Part shown: positions 54,220-62,864 of the stretch, one piece after another | How the letters are laid out: every line of letters starts with the position of its first letter | Position numbering within the stretch: the first letter of the stretch is position 1 | Assembly: GCF_001806325.1 (NCBI RefSeq) | Contig: NZ_CP017580.1 | Location: 2,294,001-2,358,000, forward strand | Source of the DNA: Curtobacterium sp. BH-2-1-1 | Lineage (GTDB): Bacteria; Actinomycetota; Actinomycetes; Actinomycetales; Microbacteriaceae | Length of the DNA stretch: 64,000 bases | Direction of reading: 5' to 3' | The notes under the pieces: model-generated | Told to the model about the DNA's origin: nothing | Database searches by the model: none | The model's input: the letters and a program-made list of their open reading frames with translations, nothing else | Translations under genes and position numbers: made by a program

Positions 54220-54513
54220 ATGTTCAACCTGACCACGGCCGGGAGCGTGAACCCGCTTCTGCCGACGGTGCTGGACGGCGCGATGATGAGCGTCGCCATC
54301 GTCGGATTGGTGCTTGCTCTCGCAGCTCTCGTGTCGCTGCTCGCAGCCTCGTCACCGACGGGGTGGCCCGTGCTCGCCTGGGCCGTCCTGGTCCTGTTCG
54401 TGCCCTTCGTCGGTCCGGTCTCGTGGTTCGCTGCGAGGCGCCGCGAACGGCTGCTGCGGTTCCGAGACCTCGACCACACGTCGGGGGAAGGCCCTCATGC
54501 GGACCCCACATGA
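54220..54513 (+). CDS. PLDc_N-type small membrane protein
   Basis: 97 residues: one long helix (MMSVAIVGLVLALAALVSLL) and a second one (AWAVLVLFVPFVGPVSWFAARRR) that matches the phospholipase D-nuclease N-terminal domain (PLDc_N). No nuclease domain follows. Frame reaches further upstream, but the SD-like GGGGAG favours 54220. Overlaps the hydrolase gene start by 17 bases. Confidence 0.7.
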   Translation: MFNLTTAGSVNPLLPTVLDGAMMSVAIVGLVLALAALVSLLAASSPTGWPVLAWAVLVLFVPFVGPVSWFAARRRERLLRFRDLDHTSGEGPHADPT

Positions 54514-55342
54514 GGCATCCGGGCTCTGGCGCGCGAGTCTTCGCGTGGCGGACGGCTGGAGAACTGTGCGCGAGCCCCGCGGGCCGTACGCCACCGCTTC
54601 GATGCTCGAGTGGGGGAGCATCACGAAGGGGCTCGTCGGGACGACCGCGTGGCTCACACTCGAGGTCGACCGACCGGTCGCGTGCTACCTGCCAGGGGTG
54701 GCCGACGACGAGATGACCGTGGCGGACCTCGTCCGCCACACCTCGGGGCTACCGCGGCTTCCGGCGACGATGCGTGACAGCCTCTTCGGCGACCCGTACC
54801 GAAAGGCCGTCGGCGAGCCTCTGGATCTCGATACGGCAGTGCCGGGTACGCCACGAGGCCACTTCGTGTACTCGAACCTCGGCTACGCACTCCTCGGTGC
54901 CGTGCTCGAGGGGGTGCACGGCGACTGGTTCGCCGCCGTGCACCAGCACGTCCTCGAGCCGGCTGGGATCTGTTCCGCGACGCTTGTGCCTGCTCGGGCA
55001 GAACGTGTGGTGCCGAAGCTCTTCGGTCAAGCGGTCAGGCCGTGGGCGCTCGGGGAGTCGTCGTTCGCGGCCGCAGGCGGCGTCTGGTCAACGTTCGAGG
55101 ACCTCTGTCGCTATGCCGAATGGGCGCTCGAGCCTGGCGCTCCGCCCTCCCGCACGGTGAGCTGGCAGCGGCAAGGGGCATCGACCTGGATCAACGGCGA
55201 GGTGCGAGCGGCAGGCGCGGTCATCGCCAACGCCGCAGGAATCACCGCGGTGGTCCATGCGCTCGCGAAGGCTCCGCATGCGGCCGATGCGATCGCCACG
55301 GCGCTGATCGAGCGGGAGGTGCGAGAGAAGTGCGACGGCTGA
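54497..55342 (+). CDS. Serine hydrolase, beta-lactamase-like fold
   Basis: 281 residues, class C beta-lactamase/DD-peptidase-like: SITK (41-44) and YSN (125-127) are both present, with HTSGLPRLP between. The final KxG/HxG box is not evident and the protein is shorter than usual, so it may be a truncated or divergent member. Likely cell wall-related. SD GGGGGAAGG. Confidence 0.75.
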   Translation: MRTPHEASGLWRASLRVADGWRTVREPRGPYATASMLEWGSITKGLVGTTAWLTLEVDRPVACYLPGVADDEMTVADLVRHTSGLPRLPATMRDSLFGDPYRKAVGEPLDLDTAVPGTPRGHFVYSNLGYALLGAVLEGVHGDWFAAVHQHVLEPAGICSATLVPARAERVVPKLFGQAVRPWALGESSFAAAGGVWSTFEDLCRYAEWALEPGAPPSRTVSWQRQGASTWINGEVRAAGAVIANAAGITAVVHALAKAPHAADAIATALIEREVREKCDG

Positions 55343-55432
55343 TGCGGCGGTGATCCGGTGAGCCCCCTGCCTTCCGAGCGGACCCTCATGGGCCCATCTG
55401 CTCGGCTACTGGGACGCCTCGGTGTTGCGGAT

Positions 55433-56398
55433 CTAGTGGCTGCCCCGTTCTGAGTCGCGTCGCTGCCGAAGTCGAGTTGCCCGTAATGCGCCGGTCACGA
55501 TCAGGACCGTCATGACGATCCACCCGGTGATCGCGAGCGGCCCGACAAGGCGTTGGTCGAACGGCGGAAAGAGGATCGACTGGTACGTGGCGAAGCTGTT
55601 GAGCGCCGCGTGTGCGAGGACGCAGGGCAGAAGCGATCCGCTCGCAAGCCGGAGCCACCCGATCAGCACGCCGGCACCGACGCAGCCGATGGTCATCATG
55701 ATGATCCCGAGCGGGTCACGTTGCTCGTAGTTCAGGCCGAGCAGGATCGCGGGGGCGTGCCAGAGACCCCAGATCGCCCCGCTCAGGCTGAGGGCCCACC
55801 CGGTTCCGAGCGGCAGCAGTTTCGGGAGGAGCCAGCCGCGCCAACCGATTTCCTCGCCCGTCGCAGCGATCGCCGTGATCGCTATCCCGATGGGGAGGTT
55901 CACCAGTTGGACCAGCGCAAGGAGCGCCATCGGCATCGGCGGCTGCTCGCCCGTGACTCGAATGATGAGCTCTCTCGCCACGGACCGCTCAGGATCGAGC
56001 TGCACCCACCCGAGCAGCAGGCCGAGACCCCAGCTGCCCAGAACCAGCACCGCAGCTCCGGCGATGCCAGCGCCAGCGAATCGCCAGCCCTGACGGGTGA
56101 AGAATCCTGTCAGCCCGAGCTCCGCCAGGAGCGCTTTCCCGCGATGACGCTGGAGCATGACTGCGACCAGCAGCGCTGCGAGGCCCGGTGTGAACATCAT
56201 CGCCACGGTCGCGATGTAGGCGCCTGGGCTTCCGACGGGATCCGAGAGATCCGCGCTCGTCTGAACCGCTGGCCAGAGCAGCACCCACGCTGCACCGTAC
56301 GCCAGGCACACGAACACGCTGACAGCACCCCATCGGGTGCCCCGCGGCCTGCCTGCCGTGGTCTCCCTGTGGTCCTTTCGCGCCGTGATCTGCCTCAT
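55433..56398 (-). CDS. CPBP-family intramembrane metalloprotease
   Basis: 321 residues with at least seven membrane segments. Motifs: GEEIGWRGW (Glu182, Glu183, Arg187), HAPAILLG (His214) and HAALNS (His263), the CAAX-protease/bacteriocin-processing signature. Last gene of the Sdp-like operon, overlapping the DUF1648 gene by 4 bases. Could process SdpC-like toxin or provide immunity. Confidence 0.88.
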   Translation of the reverse strand: MRQITARKDHRETTAGRPRGTRWGAVSVFVCLAYGAAWVLLWPAVQTSADLSDPVGSPGAYIATVAMMFTPGLAALLVAVMLQRHRGKALLAELGLTGFFTRQGWRFAGAGIAGAAVLVLGSWGLGLLLGWVQLDPERSVARELIIRVTGEQPPMPMALLALVQLVNLPIGIAITAIAATGEEIGWRGWLLPKLLPLGTGWALSLSGAIWGLWHAPAILLGLNYEQRDPLGIIMMTIGCVGAGVLIGWLRLASGSLLPCVLAHAALNSFATYQSILFPPFDQRLVGPLAITGWIVMTVLIVTGALRATRLRQRRDSERGSH

Positions 56399-56823
56399 GG
56401 TGCCTCCTTGTCGATGCGAAGTAGCCAGTACGGAACGACTGCCCACGCCGGGCCTGCCAGGAGTGCCCACCACGCTGCTGGTGCCACGATCGAGGCCGCG
56501 ACTCCCGCGATCATCAGCCAGCTGATCGCCACAGTGGCGATGAACCCAGCAGTTACCGCGCAGGCGATCCGACCCTTCCGTCGATCTCGCGCGAAGGCCG
56601 ATCCGACCGCCGCGACAAGAAAGAGGGTCTGCACGGCAGCGAGAAGGCTCACCGTCCCCAACGGGGTCCCGTATCCGCCTGGGCTGCCGTCCGGACCGAA
56701 GGTCGTAGCGATCCGATCGGGGAGTCGGTTCCACCACGCTCTCGTGACTGCGATCTCGATGAAGACGGGGACGGCCGCGGCGAGGGAGCCAAGAGACGCG
56801 CTACGCACGTGCTGCGCGCTCAC
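56395..56823 (-). CDS. DUF1648-domain membrane protein
   Basis: 142 residues with the DUF1648 signature WNRLPDRIATTFGPDGSPGGYG and further hydrophobic helices. DUF1648 is the N-terminal part of SdpI proteins, so this may be an SdpI-like immunity component without the SdpI domain. Overlaps the genes on both sides by 4 bases. Confidence 0.82.
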   Translation of the reverse strand: MSAQHVRSASLGSLAAAVPVFIEIAVTRAWWNRLPDRIATTFGPDGSPGGYGTPLGTVSLLAAVQTLFLVAAVGSAFARDRRKGRIACAVTAGFIATVAISWLMIAGVAASIVAPAAWWALLAGPAWAVVPYWLLRIDKEAP

Positions 56824-57782
56824 CGGACCCCAGCGCCATTCACGCTAGGGCTGTGCACGGTGGCGTGGTGCCTTCTGCCGAGGCGGGACCAGAACTGGTG
56901 CGTCTGCTCATGCGGGGTGTACGGCATCGCGGCGATGCCGACGATCGCAATCATGATCAGTCCGAAGCTCCAGAGCCCGATCGTGATGATGATCGCCCCG
57001 TGCAGCACCACGCACAGGACCAAGGCAATCGAACGACTTCGCGGGCCACCCAGAATCAGCACACCGATCGCGATCTCCGCTATCACCGCACCCCAGGTCA
57101 CGCCCACCGTCACAGCGGGCAGCGTCGTCGCAGCTTGTAGGACAGGAGCAAGCGGTCCGCTCGCCCCGAAGTACGGGTCTCGAAGGACGTAGTACTCGGC
57201 TGTGCCGTTGACCCACTCGGGTGCAAACAGCTTGGCGATCGCGGCGTTGAAGTAGATCGCCGTGACCTGCACTCGCATGACCATGAGACCTCCGAGCGCC
57301 ACTTGTCGGCGCCAGCTCGCGACGGTCCGCGGCGGACCGAGCAGCCAGCGACGTCGGTCGGCGAAACTGACGGCGACAAGGAGCAGGGTGCACACCGCGG
57401 CCGCTTGGTCGCCCCCGTCGGGGAGCGAGATCGACCCAGCGATCGAGAACGCAACCCACGCGTGAAGGATCGCCATCACGGTCGGCGCAACCCCAGCCGC
57501 AACCCCGATGAGGATCAAGACCATGGCGGATGTGACGAGCGCATCGGGCAAGGATTGTCCAAGGCAGTATGTCGAAGCGTTTCGAAGCCCATCACAAACC
57601 GGTCCGGCTCCGCTTCCCACCAGAGTCTGCATCAACGCGTCGTACGGCGTTGCCACGAGGATCGTGAGTTGAGCCAGCACGAGCGTCCCGCGAAAGCCGC
57701 TGAAGCGGAGCGTCTGAAGGTCCAACCCGCGGAGAGTGTGCCGCAGTCGGGGAGCGCTCACCTCAGCGACGATCAGTTGCAC
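56820..57782 (-). CDS. sdpB: SdpB-family (HTTM) membrane protein
   Basis: 320 residues, multi-pass (TM segments throughout). The family features are a Cys-rich loop after the first helix (GPVCDGLRNASTYCL) and an extended hydrophobic core (AIYFNAAIAKLFAPEWVNGTAEYYVLRDP). In Bacillus SdpB, with SdpA, is required for maturation of the SDP toxin from SdpC. It overlaps the sdpA-like gene by 10 bases. Confidence 0.82.
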   Translation of the reverse strand: MQLIVAEVSAPRLRHTLRGLDLQTLRFSGFRGTLVLAQLTILVATPYDALMQTLVGSGAGPVCDGLRNASTYCLGQSLPDALVTSAMVLILIGVAAGVAPTVMAILHAWVAFSIAGSISLPDGGDQAAAVCTLLLVAVSFADRRRWLLGPPRTVASWRRQVALGGLMVMRVQVTAIYFNAAIAKLFAPEWVNGTAEYYVLRDPYFGASGPLAPVLQAATTLPAVTVGVTWGAVIAEIAIGVLILGGPRSRSIALVLCVVLHGAIIITIGLWSFGLIMIAIVGIAAMPYTPHEQTHQFWSRLGRRHHATVHSPSVNGAGVR

Positions 57783-58327
57783 GACACCTCCACACGTGCA
57801 GCCTGCAGCACCCGGAAATTCGGGAGATCGAAGCTACGGAACTCGAACGGAGTCGCCTTCTCCTGAGCGAGGAGGAGATCTCCGCAGAGAGTCTTCCGCT
57901 TCGCCCCATTCCTCAGAGCCTGCGGTCGCTCTTCGGCTGCCTGCCGGATGCACTTCTGAGATGCAGACTTGTCCACGCAGTTCTTCCAGTTCGCCACCTG
58001 CTGATGCAGCGCTGCTAGCTCAGGACCCTGCGCACGCTGCGCGCGCGAGACGCCGAACATGTTCGCTTCTTTGCCTTGCGGCAGCGAAAGCGCCGATTCG
58101 CTTGTCTGCGTGCGGTAGGCGACGTACTGCCGACCCTTGGACGACGCAGTGAAGAACTCCCAGCGCTGTGGCGCTATCGCCAGCACAGCATCTCGGGCCG
58201 CCACGGCGACAGGTTCACGACTCGACAACGCGTGTGGAGATAACGACTGCACGATGGTGAGCGCCGTCCAACTCATCAGCACCACGACCGTCGTGGCGAA
58301 CGGCCAGAGCGCTCGTTCCGAACCCAT
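57773..58327 (-). CDS. sdpA: SdpA-family antimicrobial peptide maturation protein
   Basis: 184 residues: short N-terminal TM (about 10-28), then the SdpA pattern APQRWEFFTASSKGRQYVAY (residues 52-71, WxFFT), and the C-terminal CGDLLLAQEKATPFEFR. The start codon overlaps the stop of the upstream sdpC-like gene (TGATG). Needed with SdpB for toxin maturation in the known system. Confidence 0.8.
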   Translation of the reverse strand: MGSERALWPFATTVVVLMSWTALTIVQSLSPHALSSREPVAVAARDAVLAIAPQRWEFFTASSKGRQYVAYRTQTSESALSLPQGKEANMFGVSRAQRAQGPELAALHQQVANWKNCVDKSASQKCIRQAAEERPQALRNGAKRKTLCGDLLLAQEKATPFEFRSFDLPNFRVLQAARVEVSCN

Positions 58328-58872
58328 CACCGCAGGGCGAGAGTTAGCTCCGAGGCAAAGGCAGCACTCGAATCGCGGTTTCCTGACTTCGGCCACAACT
58401 TCACCTTCACGGAAACAGCCGCCCAGACCAGGACGCCGACTGCGAGGACGACGAGGCACTTGCCGTCGCCGGTGATGGTGGCAGAGTCCGAGGTGGCGAT
58501 GAGCTTGGTCGCGGTTTCAAATGCGTGCAGCGCATCGAGCACCCGGTACGGGTCGCCGCTCTGCAGTGGGACGGTGATGTTGTCGTGGAACTGTGGGTAG
58601 GCATTCTGGTACTCCGTGGTTACGGCGGAGATCTGTGCAGCTGTCAGCTCCTGCTCGCCGCTCGGTACGTACTTGACAAGCTCTGGGTGCTCAGCGATGA
58701 CCCGCCCCTGCCCGGTGAACAGCTCGATCACGTTCCGATCGGAGAGCGGGGCTCGCTCGGCGGCGAGGTGATGCGTCGTTGGTGTTGCTGCCTGGGCTGG
58801 CAGCGCCGGCACTGTGATTGCAGCGGAAACGGTGACCATCACGGCCGCAGCCGCGATCATGATCTTCGACAT
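58327..58872 (-). CDS. sdpC: SdpC-family antimicrobial peptide precursor, paralog 1
   Basis: 181 residues. Signal peptide (MSKIMIAAAAVMVTVSAA, cleavage after AQA at ~28). The conserved pro-region VIELFTGQGRVIAEHPEL and DPYRVLDALHAFETATKLI follows the SdpC pattern. The hydrophobic segment 139-158 begins GDGKC (Cys139) and is the likely toxin core. Only one Cys is seen, whereas Bacillus SDP has a disulfide pair. 27 bases separate it from paralog 2. Confidence 0.78.
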   Translation of the reverse strand: MSKIMIAAAAVMVTVSAAITVPALPAQAATPTTHHLAAERAPLSDRNVIELFTGQGRVIAEHPELVKYVPSGEQELTAAQISAVTTEYQNAYPQFHDNITVPLQSGDPYRVLDALHAFETATKLIATSDSATITGDGKCLVVLAVGVLVWAAVSVKVKLWPKSGNRDSSAAFASELTLALR

Positions 58873-58899
58873 CGAAGGTTTTTCCTCTCGAGGTTCTTG

Positions 58900-59454
58900 T
58901 CAGTTGGTCGACGGCAGGGCAGCCGCCAGTTCTGCCGCGAACTGTTCTTCGGTCACGGCGGAGCCGGATCGGCCAGCAACCCAGACGAGGACGCTGAACC
59001 AGAGCGTGGCCGCGACCGCGACGGCGATCAGCAGGGCGCACTTGCCGTCGCCGGTGATGGCGGCAGGCTGTGAGGTGGCGATGCGCTCGGTCGCGGTTTG
59101 GAAGGCATGCAGCGCGTCGAGGACCCGGTACGGGTCGCCGCTCTGGAGCGGGATGGTGATGTTGTCGTGGAACTGTGAGTAGGCGTTCTGGTACTCCGCG
59201 GTCACGGCGGTGATTTGCGCAGCTGTCAGCTTCTGCTCGCCGCTTGGTACGTACTTCGCTAGTTCAGGGTGTTCGGCGATGATCCGCCCCTGCCCGGTGA
59301 ACAGCTCGATCACGTTTCGATCAGAAAGCGGAGCCCGTTCCACTCTGACGTGTTGCGACGTTGGTGTTGCTGCCTGGGCAGGCGGCGCCGGCACCGTGGT
59401 TGCAGCGGAAACGGTGACCATAGCGGCCGCAGCCGCAATCATGAACTTCGACAT
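58900..59454 (-). CDS. sdpC: SdpC-family antimicrobial peptide precursor, paralog 2
   Basis: 184 residues with the same signal and pro-region as paralog 1 (about 80% identical up to Cys139), then a different hydrophobic core (ALLIAVAVAATLWFSVLVWVAGR). First gene of the operon. Start ATG 59454 with the SD GAAGGGGG. The longer frame to 59553 has no signal-like start. Confidence 0.78.
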   Translation of the reverse strand: MSKFMIAAAAAMVTVSAATTVPAPPAQAATPTSQHVRVERAPLSDRNVIELFTGQGRIIAEHPELAKYVPSGEQKLTAAQITAVTAEYQNAYSQFHDNITIPLQSGDPYRVLDALHAFQTATERIATSQPAAITGDGKCALLIAVAVAATLWFSVLVWVAGRSGSAVTEEQFAAELAAALPSTN

Positions 59455-59660
59455 CGAAGCCCCCTTCTGACGCAGCCCCTCCGCGCCGAAGACAACGTAC
59501 ACATACCGAAGTGTGATGCACAACATATCGATGTAGCCCTGGCCTCGTACCAACGCAACCTGTCAGCCGGACGACAGTCGCGCCTCCAGGCCGGATCGAG
59601 AGCCGCGCCCCCGCGGCGGACGCAACACGAACGGCGGCTCTCCGCCTTCCGGAAGAGAGC
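59455..59660 (-). promoter_or_regulatory. AT-richer promoter region upstream of the sdp operon
   Basis: Contains gtgtgatgcacaac and tatcgatgta type sequences at 59510-59535, less GC-rich than the surroundings. A promoter is expected here. Also holds a CTGGAGGCGCG element (59578-59594) at its outer edge. Confidence 0.4.
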
Positions 59661-59681
59661 CGCCGTTTCGCCTCGCAGTGG

Positions 59682-60731
59682 TCAGCGCGCGGAGGGGACC
59701 TCCGCGCCGACGAGCTCGGCCCGCACGATGTCCGCACCAGCGGACAGCGCACTCAGCTTCCCCAGCGCCGCACCCCGCGCCAGCGGCGCCATCCCACAGT
59801 TCGAGCTGGGGATGAGCTTGTCCGCATCCACGAACTCGAGCGCCCGCCGCAGCACCTCCGCGACCTCGTCCGGGGTCTCGACGACCTCGGTCGCGACGTC
59901 GATCGCCCCGAGCATGACCTTCTTCCCCCGGATGAGCTCCACGAGGTCGAGCGGCACGTGCGAGTGGATGCACTCAAGGGAGACGATGTCGATCGACGAC
60001 TGCTGCAGGAGCGGGAACGACTGCTCGTACTGCCGCCACTCCGCCCCGAGCGTCTCCTTCCACTTGTTGTTCGCCTCGATGCCGTACCCGTAGCAGATGT
60101 GCACGGCGGTCTCGGCGTGGAGGCCCTCGGTGGCGCGTTCGAGCGCGGCGACGCCCCAGTCCTGCACCTCGTCGTGGAAGACGGTGAAGGCGGGCTCGTC
60201 GAACTGGATGATGTCGACGCCGGCAGCCTCGAGCTCCCGGGCTTCCTGGTTGAGGATCGTGGCGAACTCCCACGCCAGCTTCTCGCGAGACTTGTAGTGC
60301 TGGTCGGAGAGCGTGTCGATCATGGTCATCGGCCCGGGCAGCGCCCACTTGATCGGCCGGTCGGTCTGCGCGCGGAGGAACCGGGCGTCGTCGACGAACA
60401 CCGGCGCGGGGCGACTCACTGCGCCGACGACCGTGGGGACGGCAGCGTCGTAGCGATCGCGGATCCGGACGGTCTCCTTGCGCTCCTGGTCGATGCCGTC
60501 GAGGTGCTCGATGAACGTCGTGACGAAGTGCTGGCGGGTCTGCTCGCCGTCGCTGACGATGTCGATCCCGCGGTGCTCCTGCTCGTGCACGGCGGATCGG
60601 AGCGCGTCCTGCTTGCCCTCGGTCAGGGCGGCCCCGTCGAGCTGCCAGGGGGACCAGAGGCGCTCGGGCTCGGCGAGCCAGGAGGGCTTCGGCAGGCTGC
60701 CGACGATCGCGGTGGGGAGGAGAGAACTCAT
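59682..60731 (-). CDS. mesD: Folate-independent methionine synthase MesD (MetE core-like)
   Basis: 349 residues, similar to the catalytic C-terminal half of MetE. Zinc ligands: His and Cys in VHICYGYG, Glu in SLECIHS, Cys in SNCGM. No N-terminal folate-binding half. Paired with the DUF1852 gene, as in the MesD/MesX methionine synthases, which need oxygen and MesX. Transfers a methyl group to homocysteine from a donor that is not methyl-tetrahydrofolate-polyglutamate. Confidence 0.85.
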   Translation of the reverse strand: MSSLLPTAIVGSLPKPSWLAEPERLWSPWQLDGAALTEGKQDALRSAVHEQEHRGIDIVSDGEQTRQHFVTTFIEHLDGIDQERKETVRIRDRYDAAVPTVVGAVSRPAPVFVDDARFLRAQTDRPIKWALPGPMTMIDTLSDQHYKSREKLAWEFATILNQEARELEAAGVDIIQFDEPAFTVFHDEVQDWGVAALERATEGLHAETAVHICYGYGIEANNKWKETLGAEWRQYEQSFPLLQQSSIDIVSLECIHSHVPLDLVELIRGKKVMLGAIDVATEVVETPDEVAEVLRRALEFVDADKLIPSSNCGMAPLARGAALGKLSALSAGADIVRAELVGAEVPSAR

Positions 60732-60751
60732 GGAGGTGACGGTCCAGACGG

Positions 60752-61711
60752 TCAGCGGGCGGGAACGGGCTCGGCAGCGAACTGCGAGAGGAGCGCGTGG
60801 TGCGGCGTCACGAGGTGCTCCTCGGTCCACCGGCCCTGGGTGATCCCGAGGCGGCTGCGCTCCTCACGGTCGTAGGTGACCGGGGTGGGCGTGAAGTCGG
60901 TGTGGTCGAGGGAGGGGCGGTACGTGCTGCCGGCCGGGGTGTTCGCGGCGTAGATCTCCGGCCGGTAGATCTTCTGGAACGTCTCCATGGTGGCGATCGT
61001 GCCGATGAGCTGGAGGTCCGTGTAGTCCGTGGTGACATCGCCGCGTGAGTAGAACGCGAGCGGGGCCGACGCTCCGGCGGGCTGGAAGTACCGGACCCGC
61101 ATGCCCATCCGGCCGAAGTAGTCGTCGGTGAGCGAGGAGTGCTCGTGCTCGTACTCGGCGCCGAGGACCGGGTGGACGTACCCGGTCCGGCGGTAGGTCT
61201 GGCTCGTCGAGACGCTGATGCAGACGACGGGCTCGGCACTGAAGCCGTCGTGGAACGCCGAAGACGAAAGGAACCGCTGGAAGAGGGCCCCGTGCAGCAC
61301 ACCGAAGTCGGACGGCAGGCCCGGCGACGACGGCAGCAGCACCGAGAAGTCGTAGTCGCGCAGGTACGACGAGAAGTTGTTGCCGAGGATGCCGTGGTGG
61401 TGCTCGCCGGTGAGCTGGTCGACGATCGTGACGTCGAGCATCTCGAGCAGCGGGAACTCGGCGTCCGATCCACCGTCGGAGAACTGCAGTGCGGCCGAGA
61501 CGATGTCGAGCTGCAGGCGGTAGCGATCACCGGCAGCCGAGAGCTCGTTCGCGCGCCCGTCGATCATCGCCAGCGCGGCACGGAGGTTCTCCTGCCGGCG
61601 CTCGCCGCGCGCCAGGTTGGCGAAGTTCGTGGTCAGCCGGGAGCTGTCCGACGGGGAGTAGTCCTCGTCGAACCGGGTCCGGGTGATGCTGAAGGTGATC
61701 TCGCTCGCCAT
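60752..61711 (-). CDS. mesX: DUF1852 protein MesX, partner of MesD
   Basis: 319 residues, no signal peptide. Typical DUF1852 sequence (ITFSITRTRFDEDYSPSDSS at the start, LGITQGRWTEEHLVTPHHALL at the end). Known role: required for MesD activity. The stop is 20 bases before the mesD start. Start ATG 61711, divergent from the LysR gene. Confidence 0.87.
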   Translation of the reverse strand: MASEITFSITRTRFDEDYSPSDSSRLTTNFANLARGERRQENLRAALAMIDGRANELSAAGDRYRLQLDIVSAALQFSDGGSDAEFPLLEMLDVTIVDQLTGEHHHGILGNNFSSYLRDYDFSVLLPSSPGLPSDFGVLHGALFQRFLSSSAFHDGFSAEPVVCISVSTSQTYRRTGYVHPVLGAEYEHEHSSLTDDYFGRMGMRVRYFQPAGASAPLAFYSRGDVTTDYTDLQLIGTIATMETFQKIYRPEIYAANTPAGSTYRPSLDHTDFTPTPVTYDREERSRLGITQGRWTEEHLVTPHHALLSQFAAEPVPAR

Positions 61712-61786
61712 GATGCATCGATCATGGCGGGATACTGAGGCCATCAGGTAATACCGAGACACTATGCGGCGGTATAGCCTCGGCCT
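61712..61786. promoter_or_regulatory. Divergent mesX / LysR promoter with dyads
   Basis: CTGA-GGCCA-TCAG and the palindrome GGTAATACC lie in the centre (about 61732-61757), likely LysR sites. The LysR gene has a leaderless -10 TAGCCT (61775-61780). Confidence 0.6.
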
Positions 61787-62731
61787 ATGGCCCGGGTCTC
61801 GAACGACATCACCCTGCAGCAGCTCCGGTACTTCATCGAGGTCGCGACCGAGGGCTCGATGAGCGCCGCGGCCGATCTGCTCTACGTGTCGCAGCCGACC
61901 ATGTCCGCGGCGATGAAGGACCTCGAGACACGGATCGGTCGCCCGCTCTTCACCCGTTCGGCCCGGGGCGTCGTGCTCACCGTCGACGGCGTCGAGTTCC
62001 TCGGGTACGCCCGGCAGGTCGTCGAGCAGGTCTCCCTGCTCGAGCAGCGGTACGTCGGGCGGCAGGCGTCGCGTCGGTTGCTCGGGGTGTCGGCGCAGCA
62101 CTACTCGTTCGCCGTCGAGGCCTTCGTCCGGATGGTCGAAGCGGCGGCCGCGGACGAGTACGAGTTCTCGCTCCGCGAGACGCGCACCTGGGACATCATC
62201 GAGGACGTCCGCACGCTGCGGAGCGAGGTCGGCATCCTCTACCGCAACGACTTCAACAAGCAGGTCCTCGGGAAGCTGCTGCGGGACGCCGGCGTCGTGT
62301 TCACGCCGCTGTTCGTCGCCCAGCCGCACATCTTCGTGTCGCGGCGGAACCCGATCGCGTCGCGGGAGCGCGCGACCCTCGAGGACCTCGCCGACCTGCC
62401 CCGACTCACGTTCGACCAGGGCGCGAACAACTCCTTCTACCTGGCCGAGGAGATCCTGTCGACGATGTCGAGCAAGCGGGAGATCCGGGTCTCGGACCGG
62501 GCGACGATCTTCAACCTCATGATCGGCCTCGGCGGGTACACGATCTCGACGGGCCTCATCAGCGACGACCTCGACCCCGAGATCGTCGCCATCCCGCTCG
62601 ACGTCGACGAACGCATCGAGATCGGGTGGATCGCCCACGCCTCGGTTCCCCTCACCGTCCAGGCGCAGGCGTACCTGGACGAGTTGCGAGCGGTGGTCAC
62701 GAGTTACGGCGTCGAACCGCTCGCGCGGTGA
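61787..62731 (+). CDS. LysR-family transcriptional regulator
   Basis: 314 residues: HTH QQLRYFIEVATEGSMSAAADLLYVSQPTMSAAMKDLE (given in part), LysR substrate domain with IGWIAHASVPLTVQAQAYLDEL at the C-terminus. Divergent from mesX-mesD, so a MetR-like regulator of methionine synthesis is likely. Leaderless start 6 bases after TAGCCT. Confidence 0.9.
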   Translation: MARVSNDITLQQLRYFIEVATEGSMSAAADLLYVSQPTMSAAMKDLETRIGRPLFTRSARGVVLTVDGVEFLGYARQVVEQVSLLEQRYVGRQASRRLLGVSAQHYSFAVEAFVRMVEAAAADEYEFSLRETRTWDIIEDVRTLRSEVGILYRNDFNKQVLGKLLRDAGVVFTPLFVAQPHIFVSRRNPIASRERATLEDLADLPRLTFDQGANNSFYLAEEILSTMSSKREIRVSDRATIFNLMIGLGGYTISTGLISDDLDPEIVAIPLDVDERIEIGWIAHASVPLTVQAQAYLDELRAVVTSYGVEPLAR

Positions 62732-62734
62732 CCA

Positions 62735-62781
62735 GCCTGGAGGCGCGACCCGCCTCCGTCAGGCGGGCCGCGCCTCCAGGC
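62735..62781. terminator. Long hairpin of the CTGGAGGCGCG family
   Basis: gcctggaggcgcg and cgcgcctccaggc arms with inner cccgcct/aggcggg pairs make a ~21-bp stem with a 5-base loop (ccgtc). Follows the LysR gene; no T-tract. Likely a terminator also acting as transcript barrier. Confidence 0.7.
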
Positions 62782-62864
62782 TCCCGCGACCGGCGCGGGG
62801 CGCGACGGACCGCCGTATCCTGGCTGCCGGCCCGCGTCGACTCCGCGGCGCGGAGGGAACTGCC

